DNA of 64,000 nt from Neurospora tetraspora (GCF_033439725.1 NW_026944386.1:186001-250000), one strand, 5' to 3'. Positions 10,070 to 21,870 are shown, counted from the stretch's first letter. The notes: generated by a model not told the origin, from the sequence alone. A program made the numbers and translations.

Positions 10070-13000
10070 GCGCGTCAGCGTAGATTCAATTTAGCAATTA
10101 AGTCTATTTTATATTATATATAACCCTACTTCTCTGTATGCCTTAATATATATAAATATTTTTACTATAATAATAACCTATTACCTATTAATGATTATAA
10201 CGTACCAAAATCAATCTATAAGCGCATACTACATACAAGACCAACGTATATTTATTTTAAACTAACGTTAAAGAAAGAAAATATATTTATTAACGAAGAA
10301 AGTAATATTATTATAAAACTCCGCTCCTATACCTTTAAAAACAAATCCTTTATATAAAATATAAATAATAATAAAATATTAAAAGAATTAAATAATAATT
10401 AACTTAACGAGAAACGTTTCCGCTTCGCTATTAAAAAATTCCTCAATTATAATATTAACGAAATTTATATTATTTTAACTATAAATTAAGTAAAAATACC
10501 TATTAAAATTAATTAATCGATAGTAAAAGTAATTAAATTTAATAAAAAAGTATAAATTATTATCCGCCGTCTTGATTTTAAAGGATATTAAATAAAAGGA
10601 GAATTAATTACTTCAGTTCTAAAGTAGGACTACCCCGAATAATTTATCAGCCTAGCCTATTGTTTTTTCAACGCTAAAACCAATACAAACCCCTATACTA
10701 AATATATAACTATTAATAACTATAGTCCTTTCGCCGATTATATTTCCGACGTCAAATTTATTAATAAGGGTACTTATAGTAATTATTATTACAAAGGCAA
10801 GGGTAACAATTATTCTTTATATAAAAGTATATTATAATTTTTTTTTTCAAATATTATATTTACTTACTAATATTCTTTTTAATTTTTGACAAAGCCGAAG
10901 AAAAGAAGAAGCAAGACAAGGTCCCCTTCTCTACTAATATTATTCGTAATTTTAAAATTAAGGATTTAGAAAGGGTTTTAATTTAAGTTCGCGCTAAAAT
11001 TATAAAGCGTAAAAATAAAATACGTTAAACGCTAAATAATAAGTCAAAAGTAATTACATAATTAAAATTTAAACGTACTTTATATATTTAAATAAATACT
11101 TTTAAAAGACTTATATATTCTATTAAATACTATAAAACGTATAAAACTTTTTAAATTTATTATATTTAAAATATTAATAATACAAAGAAAATTTAAAATT
11201 AAAAACTAGGGCCTTACCTAATTTAAATATTAAATTAATAATAAAAGTTTTAAGAACTTTATTTAATAATTATAAATTAAACCCTTTAATACTAAAATCC
11301 GTTAAATTCCTAAATTATATTAACGGTAGAAATAGAACGCTATTTAAATATTTTTCCTTTAAAAGGTTTTATTCTTTTGAAAATTATATATTTCATAAAC
11401 TTATTATTAATTTCCTTAAAATATATTTATTTGACCGTTTTAATAAAGAGGGTAACCTTTATTATTATTAGTATTAGGTTTTTAAATTACTTTTAATTTA
11501 AAAATATTTAAACCTCATAAAAATCCGAAGGATTCTATAATAAAATTAAGAAACTATATTTAATAATTAATATAAATATTTAAATACTTCTTTCCTAAGG
11601 GATTATATAACATTGTAATTAAAGGTATATTGAATTCCGGTAGTAAAAATATTTATATTATAAATTGATTCGAAAAATCATTAAACGTAAATAAAAAAAT
11701 ATAAAATCAAAATCTTTAAAATTAAAAAGAACGGTTAACGGTTATTTAATAAAGATATTTAATATATAATTATTATAAAATCCTTTTTTCTTTTAAAGAA
11801 GTTTCCTTCTTATAGGTTTTTTAAATTATTTAATTATTTTATATATAATATAATTATAAGGTTGCGTTTTTCGTCTTCTAAGAATTATAAAGATAATTCT
11901 TTTAATTCCGTATATTAAAAATCAATAAAAAGATTATTTTTAAATTTTTCAAGGTTTCGAAATTAAAAGAATAAATAGTTCCCTTATTAATAAAGGTCTT
12001 AATTTACCTTAATTAAATTATATACACTACAGTTTTATTTTAAGCCGTTTAATAGAATTTGAATGACAATTATTTAATTCAATTTATTCGATTTTTTTAA
12101 ATAACAAAATAATATAAATATTTATACAACCTATTAATTATATAATACATATTTAATATTTATATAAATAATTTAACTTAAAACACTTAAAATATTAAAT
12201 TATTTATATAAAGTATTAAATAAACCTTTTATATAAAATAATTATTTCTTATATAAAAGAATATAATCATAATTAAATAATTATATATTTTTTCGAATTA
12301 ACATTTAATATAATTATTATAAATATAAAGAAGTTTTTAAAATAATTCGAAAATTAATTCTTAATTTAAAAAAACTCCTAATTAATTTAATATATATACT
12401 AAATTTACAAATTATTTTTAAGTTTATGAATAACAATCGTAAATAAAACTATATTTATTTAATAAATAATAAAACTTAATCAAAATAAATCTACTTTTAT
12501 AATAAATTTAAATTAATATAATATCTTTAATTTATACTTCTAATACCTATCCCAAAGGGCGTACCATATTTATACCCCCAATTAGCCATCAAACTATACT
12601 ATAACATTTACTACCAAAACAATTTTCAATATTTAAGGGAAAGACTAACTATTTCTAATTAAATTAAACTCTTCCTAATTTCTTCTTAATAAATACTACC
12701 CTTCTATATCCTTTATTACTCTCCTAAACATTTACTTACTACCTATTATTTAACTTTATAATTTTATAATATTTATATAACCTACCTCTACTCCAATATT
12801 TTCTGCATACTACCCTAAAACTAATATTCGCTATTCGGATATTCTAACTAACTATCCAATATAACTAATATATACCAATTATAATTAACTACTTATCATT
12901 AAAATAATACCTCTCAACACGCTAGAAACCGCTTTTATTATAACTTTAAATTCCTTAATAAATACTCCTACCCGTCTACCTCTATCCACCCAAATTAATA

Positions 13001-13680
13001 CTATTATTATCCCTTATACTAATTATACTAAGAAACGAACATTTATTATTCCTACTATTTCCGTCCCGATAATTATAAAAAATACTCCTTTTAACGAAAT
13101 TATAAAATTTAATATAGTTTACTATCAATAAACCGTTTCCCTAATCGAAAAGATTTAAAATATATTAAATACTAAAAAGGTAAAAAGAGGCCTACTGTAA
13201 ATAATAAACCCCTATAGTATTTTATTCACACTTACACTAAACCCTATATTTTAAATAAATGGCTATTCAATAACTATTTCTATTTTATTTATGAAATCGG
13301 CGAATAATATATATTTAATAAAAGGGTTCCTAAAGATACCAGTATTAATAAATTTAAATTCGTTAATACTGACCCTTTTTTAAATAACAATAAAATATAA
13401 TTTATTAATTTTTATATAGAACTATTAAAGCCGGTTAACTTCAACAAATTTAGAAAAGAGGTAGAAATTATAAATAAAGTAAAGAAAAATTAACCCGTAG
13501 TAATTACCTTCGTCTAAATTATTATTACAAAGGATAATAATAATTCTACCGACGTTAATACTATTTATCAAATAATAATACTAAAATATATACGAAAGCG
13601 GGCTACTTCTCTACGTAATAAGAATTCCGCTGCTTCTCTTATTTTTAAATAAATATCGGCTTTAAAGAAAAATATTAAAT

Positions 13681-14250
13681 AGGAGCCGGGTATTAAGAGA
13701 GAACTAAATATTAAAAAAGAACCGGCTATTAAAAAGGAGCCGAATATTAAAAGAGAATGTCTAACCGTACGGTGGCAAAAGTCTATGTGTACGGTCGTTC
13801 TAAAAACCTAACTACGTGTAAGTTGGTCAAACTTAAGTATAAAAAAATAAAAGTAGTATGGTTTTAACCGTTGATTTTAGCTAGATTTTATACTGTCTCC
13901 ACCATAGGTATTATTTTATTCTTAGCAGGTCTTTTGCTTACCTTTACTTTAGAAAGTAAATTTAATAAGCTTTTTATTAAACTTTCTAACATTAGTTTAT
14001 AAAGCTGCTCTTAGAGCGCTTACGGGTACGGCAAGAATAGTATTTTATAGAGAAAAACATAACAAAAATTCAAAGCTATCTTACATATTTCTTACTTTTA
14101 CACTACAAAACTTACTTAAGATAAGAACTTTTAAGCCACCGTACGGATAGATAATAATGACCGTACGGTTAGACCTTCTTATTAAAAAAGAGTTAAAGAC
14201 GAAAATAGAGCTGGGTATTAAGAGGGAACTAGATACAGGAGCGGAATCTA
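13681..14250 (+). repeat. Imperfect short tandem repeats interrupted by an insertion
   Basis: On both sides of the 13759-14174 element runs an array of imperfect repeats of about 24 bp. They vary around a core of GAGCCGGGTATTAAGAG; in one frame they read as repeated Lys-Glu-Pro-x-Ile motifs. Copies lie at 13681-13758 and again at 14185-14250, so the insertion split a repeat-rich part of a decayed coding region. The array carries the same AT bias as the surrounding block. Confidence 0.5.
13759..14174. mobile_element. Inverted-repeat (MITE-like) element inside the AT-rich block
   Basis: The left end GTCTAACCGTACGGT (13759-13773) is repeated exactly in reverse complement at 14160-14174. A subterminal word CCGTACGGTGGC is also present near both ends in opposite orientation (13765-13776 and about 14135-14146). 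The ends contain the palindrome ACCGTACGGT. The 416 bp body still has CpA and TpG and is less AT-rich than the host block, so it escaped RIP or arrived after it. It has no coding capacity. No clear target duplication is visible, so the superfamily is not assigned. Confidence 0.65.
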
Positions 14251-15364
14251 ACGTAATATAAATACTAAAAATTGAATAAGAACGCTAAACTAAATAAGGA
14301 GGTAGCGTTAATTAAAGCGTAAATATAAAGAAAGAATTTAATTCGAAAGAAGAAATAGAATACAAAAATACTCACCCCTCTTCCTAATAAGAAACTAAGC
14401 TCCAAAAGGAAAATAATATAAAAAATAATAAATAAAGGTTAATAAATAGCGATACTACTATATCGGATTATATTATTTCGGATAGGAAAGATTGTATCGA
14501 TTTAGCCGATACTGAAGAAATTCCTACGTACCTTATAAAAGGCTAGAAAAGCTCGCGGCTAATCGGTTTTTATAATTTTAATTCCGCGCCTACCTTAACC
14601 AAAATACCCTTAATACTTTCAATTCGTAATTATAAACAGTAAACCTTTAAAATATTAATTTTCTCTTTTTATTTATAAACGATCTTTATAGTAATAATAG
14701 AATTAATATTCTATATTTATTTAAACCTTATATTATTCGCTACTTTATAATATCCGTATTAAATATACTAGAATATAAATAAAGTGTTAAAATCGTCAAG
14801 AATATTATTCTTTCTATTTACTTATATTATAAAATTTAAATTTTTAGAATAGAATTTAACAAACTATAATAATTAAATATAAACTATATATATACTTAAA
14901 TAGAATATAAAACCTAAGAATTTAGTAATTGAGCGGTATATGTAAAAAAAAATATATTATTAAACTTCCAAATTCGAATTACGTTCAAACCTTTTTTTTC
15001 CTTTTAATATTCTTTTTTTCTTTTCTAATTTATATATTCCAATCTTCGCAAATATAAATTGGTAATCTTTATAAAATTTTATTAATATATTTTCTTTATA
15101 ACGGGAATATTAATATATATAAACGCAAACCTTTTACTTTTATATTATAAGAATTTTATTTATACTTAAATAATATAAATATATAAATACTCTTTATTAT
15201 TAATTAAGTAATACTATTATTTTAATTTATTTATACATCGATAATATCTTTTATAATATTAACCGTTAATTAATTTTAAAAGTATTTAATTATCTCTAAT
15301 CTCGGTATTAATCGCGCTAATATTTATTATTACCTTCGATTCTATTAATTCCGCCCTCTAATAC

Positions 15365-15485
15365 TATGATAGGCCAGGGTGCATATGCCTAGTGAGCCAA
15401 ACTTATAAAAGATAGGACGATGTTCTGCTTGCTAAGCAGAACTCGTAATGCACACTATAAACCAATGTTACCAGATCCTGTGACA
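15365..15485 (-). repeat. Downstream LTR of the miniature element
   Basis: 121 bp direct repeat, about 92 percent identical to 15775-15895. It contains the perfect hairpin word GTTCTGCTT-GCT-AAGCAGAAC (15422-15442). In the element's own orientation this is the 3' LTR. Confidence 0.7.
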
Positions 15486-15761
15486 CTACCTCCCCTTAAA
15501 GCAAAGCTGAGAAGCTTCAAGATAAGGCTCCGTCCAACCCAAGCGGAGGCGGACATTGTCCGCGGAGGATTTTTTATCGCAATGCGATGGCTTATAGCAC
15601 TACCTGAACCAATGGTTCCAATGGGGGATCTGGGACATATCGGCTCCGTTAGCAATGTTTTTTTTCCGTGTCGCTATCTTCCCACTGTGTGGTCGCGCAC
15701 TTAAAAACCGGCCTTCGATATATCCGCTGCGGGGAATTAAACCCCTAACCTCCCCACCGTT

Positions 15762-15772
15762 AAGCAGAACAT
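15762..15772 (-). other. Putative primer-binding position of the miniature element
   Basis: On the minus strand the 11 bases ATGTTCTGCTT start two bases after the end of the 5' LTR. They are exactly complementary to a stretch inside the LTR (copy at 15420-15430). In Tf1-type gypsy elements the start of the transcript anneals to such a site and primes reverse transcription. That mechanism is inferred here from position and complementarity only. Confidence 0.4.
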
Positions 15773-15774
15773 AC

Positions 15775-15895
15775 TATAATAGGCTAGGGTACATATACCT
15801 AGTGAGCCAAACCTACAAAAGATAGGACGATATTCTGCTTGCTAGGCAGAACTCGTAATGTACACTATAAACCAATGTCACCAGATCCTGTGACA
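15775..15895 (-). repeat. Upstream LTR of the miniature element
   Basis: Second 121 bp direct repeat. It ends on the plus strand in CCTGTGACA followed by the AATAC target duplication. It is slightly more AT-shifted than its partner. In the element's own orientation this is the 5' LTR. Confidence 0.7.
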
Positions 15896-16344
15896 AATAC
15901 TTCTATTATCCTATTTATATCTCCTCCCCTTTATTTAACTAATTTCTTTACCTTATTAAAATTATTTATTAATAAATTTATAAAATATACGGCCGGAATT
16001 TTCGGTACTAACTCATATTCCCTTAATTAATTCCGAAGGTAATTATATTATTATTAGAATAATTAGTTTTACATATTTCAAACGTATAAGACAAAACTTT
16101 CTATAATTAAAGCGTACAATTCTATTATTTCTTAGGGTAAATATCGGTCGAATTTAAAATTATCTTACCGAATATTATTCTTTAAATATATATACTACCC
16201 CTAATTTATTTTATACCAGTAATTAAAAGTTTTAACCTTATTATATTTATAATATAAAATTATTAATCTTTTAAATACAATATAACGGCGATTACATTAA
16301 GGCCGGATAATATATTAATATTAATATTTTATAAAGTCCGAGAA

Positions 16345-16361
16345 TTCGGTTCGAATCCGGG
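16345..16361 (+). other. tRNA-like T-arm (B-box) in the AT-rich block
   Basis: GGTTCGAATCC at 16348-16358 is a perfect RNA polymerase III B-box. The flanking bases form a 5-bp T-stem (TTCGG/CCGGG, two G-T pairs) around a 7-base TTCGAAT loop. I could not fold a matching acceptor stem, anticodon arm or A-box upstream. It is therefore a tRNA or SINE relic rather than a tRNA gene. Confidence 0.3.
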
Positions 16362-19300
16362 GTATAAAGGTATATAGTAATACTATATAATTTTGAACTT
16401 TAATAAACGCCTACGCGTTTGTAAATTTAATTTTTTAACATAATCCTATTAATATTAAATTAAAGCCGATTATATACAATCGGAAGAGATTTACCATCTA
16501 AAAAAGCATTTGGTTATCGTATAATTACTTCTATTAACTTTTAATACATTAATTATTAATACTTTTTCTTCGGAGGAAAATATTTTATATATTAAACGGT
16601 TATTCTAAATTATATATTAATTATACTCAATCATTTTTTACTATATTATATCTGGTAGGAAGGTTTTCTTTACTAGTACGCAGTTTAAAAACGACGACTA
16701 AATTTAAGGCTATCCGTTAGAATTTTAAAATCCACTGAATTTTACTCCCGATTACAATATCATAAAGTTTATTTATTACTATATTAATTTTATTCCCGCA
16801 ACTAAATTATATTTATATCAATATAAACATATACTTCCTAATAATCTCTATTTATTAATAAAATATAAACTTCGTTATGCTTATAGAAATACTAACATAA
16901 AACTATAGGGCATAATATAAATATATATTAATAGTTATATATATTTTAATATTAGACTTATGCAATTTTAAATAAATATTAATATACCATATATAATTTC
17001 AATTAAATATAATCTACCCGCCCTTAGAACGTTATAAAAGGTTTAATTTCTTTTATACTACGTATAGGAAATAATCTTTAAAATAGGAAAAAAATAATTC
17101 CCGAAGTAAATAAAAATCGAAAAACTTCGCAAGATAATATTATAATTCCCATTTATTTAATTTCTAAATAAAATAAATTTGGTCCGAATCCTTTATTCCA
17201 TTAAAAATAGCACATACTTTATTAAATTTCTCTTAAAGACTTTGAAACGTATATTTTCGAAAGATATTCAACCGTTTTTATAACGTGTATAAATTATATA
17301 AAAAAAACGTAAAACTATGGTTTAAAAATGAAATTAATAATTCTTTATCACTTACTGGTAATTCGAAATAAATTAAAATAATTTATTTACAAAATTTACT
17401 AATAAAAAAAATCTTTAGTCCCTTTTAAAATATAATTTCTAAAGTCTTAAGAAAACGGCCTAGCATTAAAGTACTTATTATAACGCTAAATCATTCCTCT
17501 AAGCCTTTTAGAATATTATTGCGGGAAAATTTATTTATATATACTTGAAAAATAAATTTCATATAAGGGCGGAAGTTAATACGTACGCGAATTATTATAA
17601 GAAAGTAATATATAGTAGGGTTTTAAAATATTATACAAGTTATTTAATAAGTAATTAATATTTCATAATTATATTAAAAAATAGGCAACTTCTTACTATA
17701 TTTAAATATAACTTTCCCGGGAGTATAATTAAAATTAATTAGCATATATTGGAAGTAATTAATTGTAATGTTCTAAACTAATTTAAATTCCCTTATAAGG
17801 TACTTAATACGAATTCGTATAAATAAAGCTCTATATTTCTATATAGTTACTTAAAGCTTAAAGATTATTAGCGATTTATTTTCTTTTCTTTATTTAAATA
17901 TATTCCTTAAAAGATTTCTAATATATATATATATAGAAAATATATATAAGAGCGTTTAAAAAGATAACCTTTTAATAAATATTCTAATTTTTATATTTAT
18001 TTATTTTTAATAAAAATATAGAGTTTCTAATTGCGTTTTCTTTTAAAAGGTATATTATTATTTATATAAATATATAAATATACATAATTAAGTTTTTAAA
18101 TTTATAAAAATATTTTTTAGAATTACTTTCGTTAATCAATACCGGACCGATATATTTATATAGATTTTTAGTAGTAAAGGTTATAGACCTACCCCTCCCA
18201 AAAAAATAATTACTTACCGGGTTCGGATATACCTAATAAAATAACGATTATTATAGGATATATTAATTTTATTTCGAAATAGTCGTTCTTATTAACTTTT
18301 TTAGAGGGTATTACTCTTTATAATATAATATTTTCACATACCTTATTACTCCCGTATTATTAATATTAATAATAATTATTTTTAAAACTTTCGTTTTATA
18401 ATTCTTATAAATTATATATATAAATTCTTTTTATATAATAAAGATTAAGATTATAATAAATAATTATATATTTATTCGAATATTTATATATATATATATA
18501 TATATAAATAATTTAATATAATTAGCTTCGTCATTAATAAGCTTCTTTAATTTAAGGGTATTAAAAATTATAATCTTTAGGTTATAAGAATTCAAGTTTA
18601 TTCTACCTTTATAGAAATTTAAAAAGGATGATTAAAAAAAACCAAAAATAATAAAAGCGCCCTCGTTGAATTATAATTAATAATATAGGACGGTCCTTTT
18701 TATTATAAATAATATAAAGCCTTAGTGCTTTTAATTTAATAGAATTTAAAGGATTTATATAGTTTTAAAGGTTAAATTTCTGAGATTTTCATTATTAAGG
18801 AATATTTTACCTTTATTTTTTAATAAGATATGGAAATATATTTAAATAAAATTAAAATAATAATGAATAAATTAAAAGCTAAGGAAATCAAATTACCTCT
18901 TTAAATCTTTATATTTTAAATTTTATTTAATTTGGAATAAGAGTTTAAATATTAATTTTTCTCTATAATTTAAAAATTTAAAAAGGATTTTAAAGTTTAT
19001 ACTTTAAAAATACTAGTTTCGTCTTTATTAAAGAAATCTAACCGTAAAGATTCTAATTATAATAATATTCTTTTTATTAATAAATAGAATAATAATAAAG
19101 TGTTTGAATCTTATAATAAGAATTCTAATTCTTTTTAAATTTTAAAAGTAATTAAAAAGGTTATTTACTATATTTATTATAATAAATTTAATTATAACTA
19201 TATTAGATATATTTCTCTTATTTCAATAAGGTTCCCAAATATTTTAAGAAAATTAAAAAATATAAGAGTTTTAATATTTCTTCTATAATTTTAACACCCG

Positions 19301-19572
19301 AAGATAATAAATTTATTAATTAAATTCTCGAAAATACTTAAATAGTAAATAAAATTATATTTAATATTCTAGATATTATTATCAAAAGGATTTAATTTAT
19401 TAGATTATTAGATAATTATAATTAAATATTAAAATTAAAAATTAAAGAATTATTCAATAGTTTTCTTAAATTATATTATTCGGCTACGTTTAATAAAAAT
19501 AATACAAATAATTATAAAAATATTTCTATAATCTATTTTAAATATATGATTTATATTATTATTAATAAGAAG

Positions 19573-19659
19573 TCGGGCCAGATCCTTCTCGAGTCGCTCG
19601 CCTCGTCCTTCCCCACCGTTATCGCCTACATCATCGACACCCCCCAGACGAGCTCGACG
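19573..19659 (+). pseudogene. Fragment of a GPN1-type GTPase gene
   Basis: Twenty-nine codons in one frame read as SGQILLESLASSFPTVIAYI followed by IDTPQTSST. This closely resembles the core of GPN-loop GTPase 1 (Npa3/XAB1), the segment just after the GPN loop, which is normally followed by the MSNMLYACSILYKTK stretch. GPN1 is a cytoplasmic GTPase needed for RNA polymerase II assembly and nuclear import. Here the homology stops on both sides: upstream is AT-rich RIP-type DNA and downstream is unrelated sequence. The fragment keeps strong C-ending codon use and shows no RIP damage, so it seems a recent broken-off copy, perhaps carried by repeat-mediated rearrangement. A functional GPN1 is expected elsewhere in the genome. 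Confidence 0.55.
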
Positions 19660-21214
19660 GACGTGGTGCCGCCTAGGAACCTGGTCTTGGATGTGGCCAG
19701 AGCCAGTGTAGAGACGCAATGCCTTTTCACGCCATGAAAGCACAAAACAACGCCGTGCCACACTTAAAAGTAAGTGAACCTGGCCCTCACCTCAACGTTC
19801 ACAAGCCGGTTGCTAAATTGGTAGATTTGTAGCAGTTGACAGATGATGATCACCTCATCGAGCGGCATAAAAAGGAGCTGGAGAAATTTGGCTATCGCCG
19901 ACAAAGACCCGGGCAGCCCCGGCTTTGACCACAAAGCTATGTAGTGTTACTAGCTTGCTGTTTGCTCTCTTGTTTGAAAGCCATTTGTCACAATGTTTGC
20001 ATCCTTCACTTCAGCGGTTATTGCAATCCGTCAAGTGTTGGGTGTACAGCATCAACGGCCCTCCTGCATATTGCAGCAAAGTGTCCGCGGTCCATTTTCG
20101 TCTCACTGCTTTCTTTTTGCATTTCCTACCATGTATCCATGGTTTGTCTTGCCGAGTACCACTGAGCCTCATCACCAAGCCCGGCTAACGGTCAAGCCGC
20201 CGCGTTAGATCCCATTCTCGGGACCAATACGCACTATAAGGTTGCCGAACCCCCCAAGAAAGCCCGATACCCTCAGAGCGCCGGAAAATAATCCCCAAAT
20301 CAAGGAAACCGGAGGATACTTACCCCAAAGCTTCTCGAGGCTCTCGGCGAAGTACACAGAAAGCTTCGGGATGAGAGTTACAACACGTCAATCCATCCAC
20401 CAGGTCAATTCGGACTGTGATCGCCAGGATATGGCCGCAGGGACGCTCCCTGGAATGGACAAACTGCGCCGCTTGTGCGGAACGGTCACTGAAAGTTCTA
20501 GGTTTGGAGAGGCCTTGCTTACAGGATACCTCATACCCGGCGAGGTAGGATCTATGGGCATGGCTTAGATATAGTTAAGAGCTTGACTTACCGCCCCGTA
20601 CCTAATGTCCTCACGCACCCTTTTTTGGCTTCGCGCACCCTCTGATCTGACAATGAAGTGGGTCGTTGTCGGCTGTAAATTTCTGTCCTCCCATTGTTAC
20701 TAGCTTAGTGTTTGCATTGAATTCATCCGTCTGATTGTGTTCTTTCTCTTATCTATATATAGGTTGTCACGCTTCTCTTCGTAGCTTGAAACTCAATGTT
20801 TGCTGCCATAGCTGGCCATGTATTGAGGTTGTCGATGTATTAAGTTGGCGACGGAATACCTCTAGGTGTTTTGAAGGTTTGGTTCACCATTGAAACCACC
20901 GACTTGGTCTAATCTACGTGGGCGAAGTATTTGATACTTGCACATGGAATATACGTCTTACTTTCTCTATTTTCATCCAAGAACGTATCTCGTGCATCAG
21001 CAACGGTGCTATATCCAATCTACATGATTAAATGGAAGTTTACTTATCAACTCTGTCCTCGGGATGAAGTGTTTCGTCGGCTTGAGAAGGGATCTTTGAA
21101 TGGATGTTCGCAATATTACATTCCGTTCCCATTCTCGTAACAACCTGGCAACATACAAATCGGGATGACAGTCCAGACAAAGAGGAGCTTATCCTAGAGT
21201 TCCCGATACTCATC
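19660..21214. other. Gene-poor region between AT-rich block and IBR fragment
   Basis: Ordinary base composition but no supported gene. Short open frames on the plus strand at 19925-20208 and 20242-20568 have no recognisable domain and no codon bias. Together with the gene fragments on both sides it looks like scrambled material at the border of a repeat block. Confidence 0.4.
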
Positions 21215-21593
21215 CTAGAGATTCCGGACCCGGGTCTTTCTGAGTGGAATCGAAGTAGTGAGCGCCAAAACTTCACCGTCGTCAAGTAACAATTTGTTTC
21301 CAAACTTCTCCCAGAAGACGACCTCCCACGGGTGGCATCTCCTCCATCCTTCTCTCTCCGCCATATCAAGCACCTCTTGCGCGGTTGGATCTTCAAGACA
21401 ATTTGTACCAGTATAAGCCTGGCCTTTGCAGAGCCCACAGGTCTTGTGCCCACACTTAACACATGTAGCAGGCGAACGAAGTGCGGTGGTATGAAAAAAG
21501 AGCAGAACCATCCTCTTACAGGCGATCTTCCTCCTCGTCGTCACTTCTATTACGAAAGACATTGGGCGGGGTGTCAACTATCCTTCCAGTCAT
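21215..21593 (-). pseudogene. Partial IBR/RING-type zinc-finger gene
   Basis: The minus strand encodes CVKCGHKTCGLCKG and then a spacer with TAQEVLDMAEREGWRRC. This is the in-between-RING (IBR) Cys pattern found in RBR-type E3 ubiquitin ligases of filamentous fungi, where GWxRC is normally followed by a second Cys cluster. That second cluster is missing: after RRC the frame continues without paired cysteines and ends. Just upstream, an ATG at 21593 opens MTGRIVDTPPNVFRNRSDDE, ending at a possible GTAAGA donor, which could be a first exon. No full RING domain is found. I read this as a truncated or decayed RBR ligase gene; a short functional zinc-finger gene with unusual introns is possible. 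Confidence 0.4.
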
Positions 21594-21870
21594 GCTAGAA
21601 GCGCAAATGCTGGATCGACGACTGACAACGCTGTCGGGAGAAAAAGGGTTGAGAGTGAGGAAAAGCTTGCTTGGTCTCTTACTCCCTAGTCTTCTTGGGT
21701 CTGGTTTTGTTCAGCCACGGCTCCTTCTGCAACTTCTTTGCTGCGACCTTGAGGAACACGAGATTGGACTACCAGCCGTAAAGGTCGTCATCGTGCATAT
21801 CTCCCCTATTCTTTCGACGATACAGCTTGAAATGCGGTTGTTACAAGTAGATAGAAGTAGAGGCTTAAAA

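Larger units (their letters stand above)
15365..15895 (-). mobile_element. Miniature LTR (TRIM-like) element, non-autonomous
   Basis: Two 121 bp direct repeats (15365-15485 and 15775-15895) enclose 289 bp of non-coding DNA. Both outer ends are flanked by the 5-bp duplication AATAC (15360-15364 and 15896-15900). Read on the minus strand, the LTR begins TGTCACAGGAT. It is preceded at 15486-15497 by a polypurine tract ending GGAGGTAG, which sets the orientation. The two LTRs differ at about ten positions, all C/T or G/A transitions. The element carries no protein genes. Its terminal sequence and purine tract match those of the gypsy element at 55320-62890, a plausible source of enzymes. It looks structurally whole but is non-coding and lightly decayed, younger than the block around it. 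Confidence 0.7.
10070..19572. repeat. AT-rich RIP-type block of decayed repeats
   Basis: Base composition changes sharply at about 10070 and changes back at about 19572. Between them the DNA is dominated by TA, AA and TT. CpA and TpG are scarce, and no long open frame survives. Neurospora converts C to T in duplicated DNA (RIP), usually at CpA, which explains this. Patches with coding-like periodicity remain (for example 10200-12000 and 13000-14600), so the block is probably several old transposons, but the decay is too heavy to name them. Two short insertions with more normal composition lie inside, at 13759-14174 and 15365-15895. Confidence 0.85.

Noticed and set aside
15420-15445. TTCTGC-TTGCTAA-GCAGAA read as a tRNA-Ser(GCT) anticodon arm
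   Set aside because: The stem-loop has the right shape, but no D-arm, T-arm or acceptor stem is in register. It lies in an LTR and is better explained as the hairpin of the miniature element.
10070-19572. Possible CRISPR or satellite array because of the repetitive AT-rich look
   Set aside because: No regularly spaced repeat exists. The look comes from TA-rich RIP-type mutation, and the organism is a fungus.
20242-20568. Plus-strand open frame of 108 codons
   Set aside because: No domain, no codon bias, and located in a scrambled gene-poor zone; no splice partners found.
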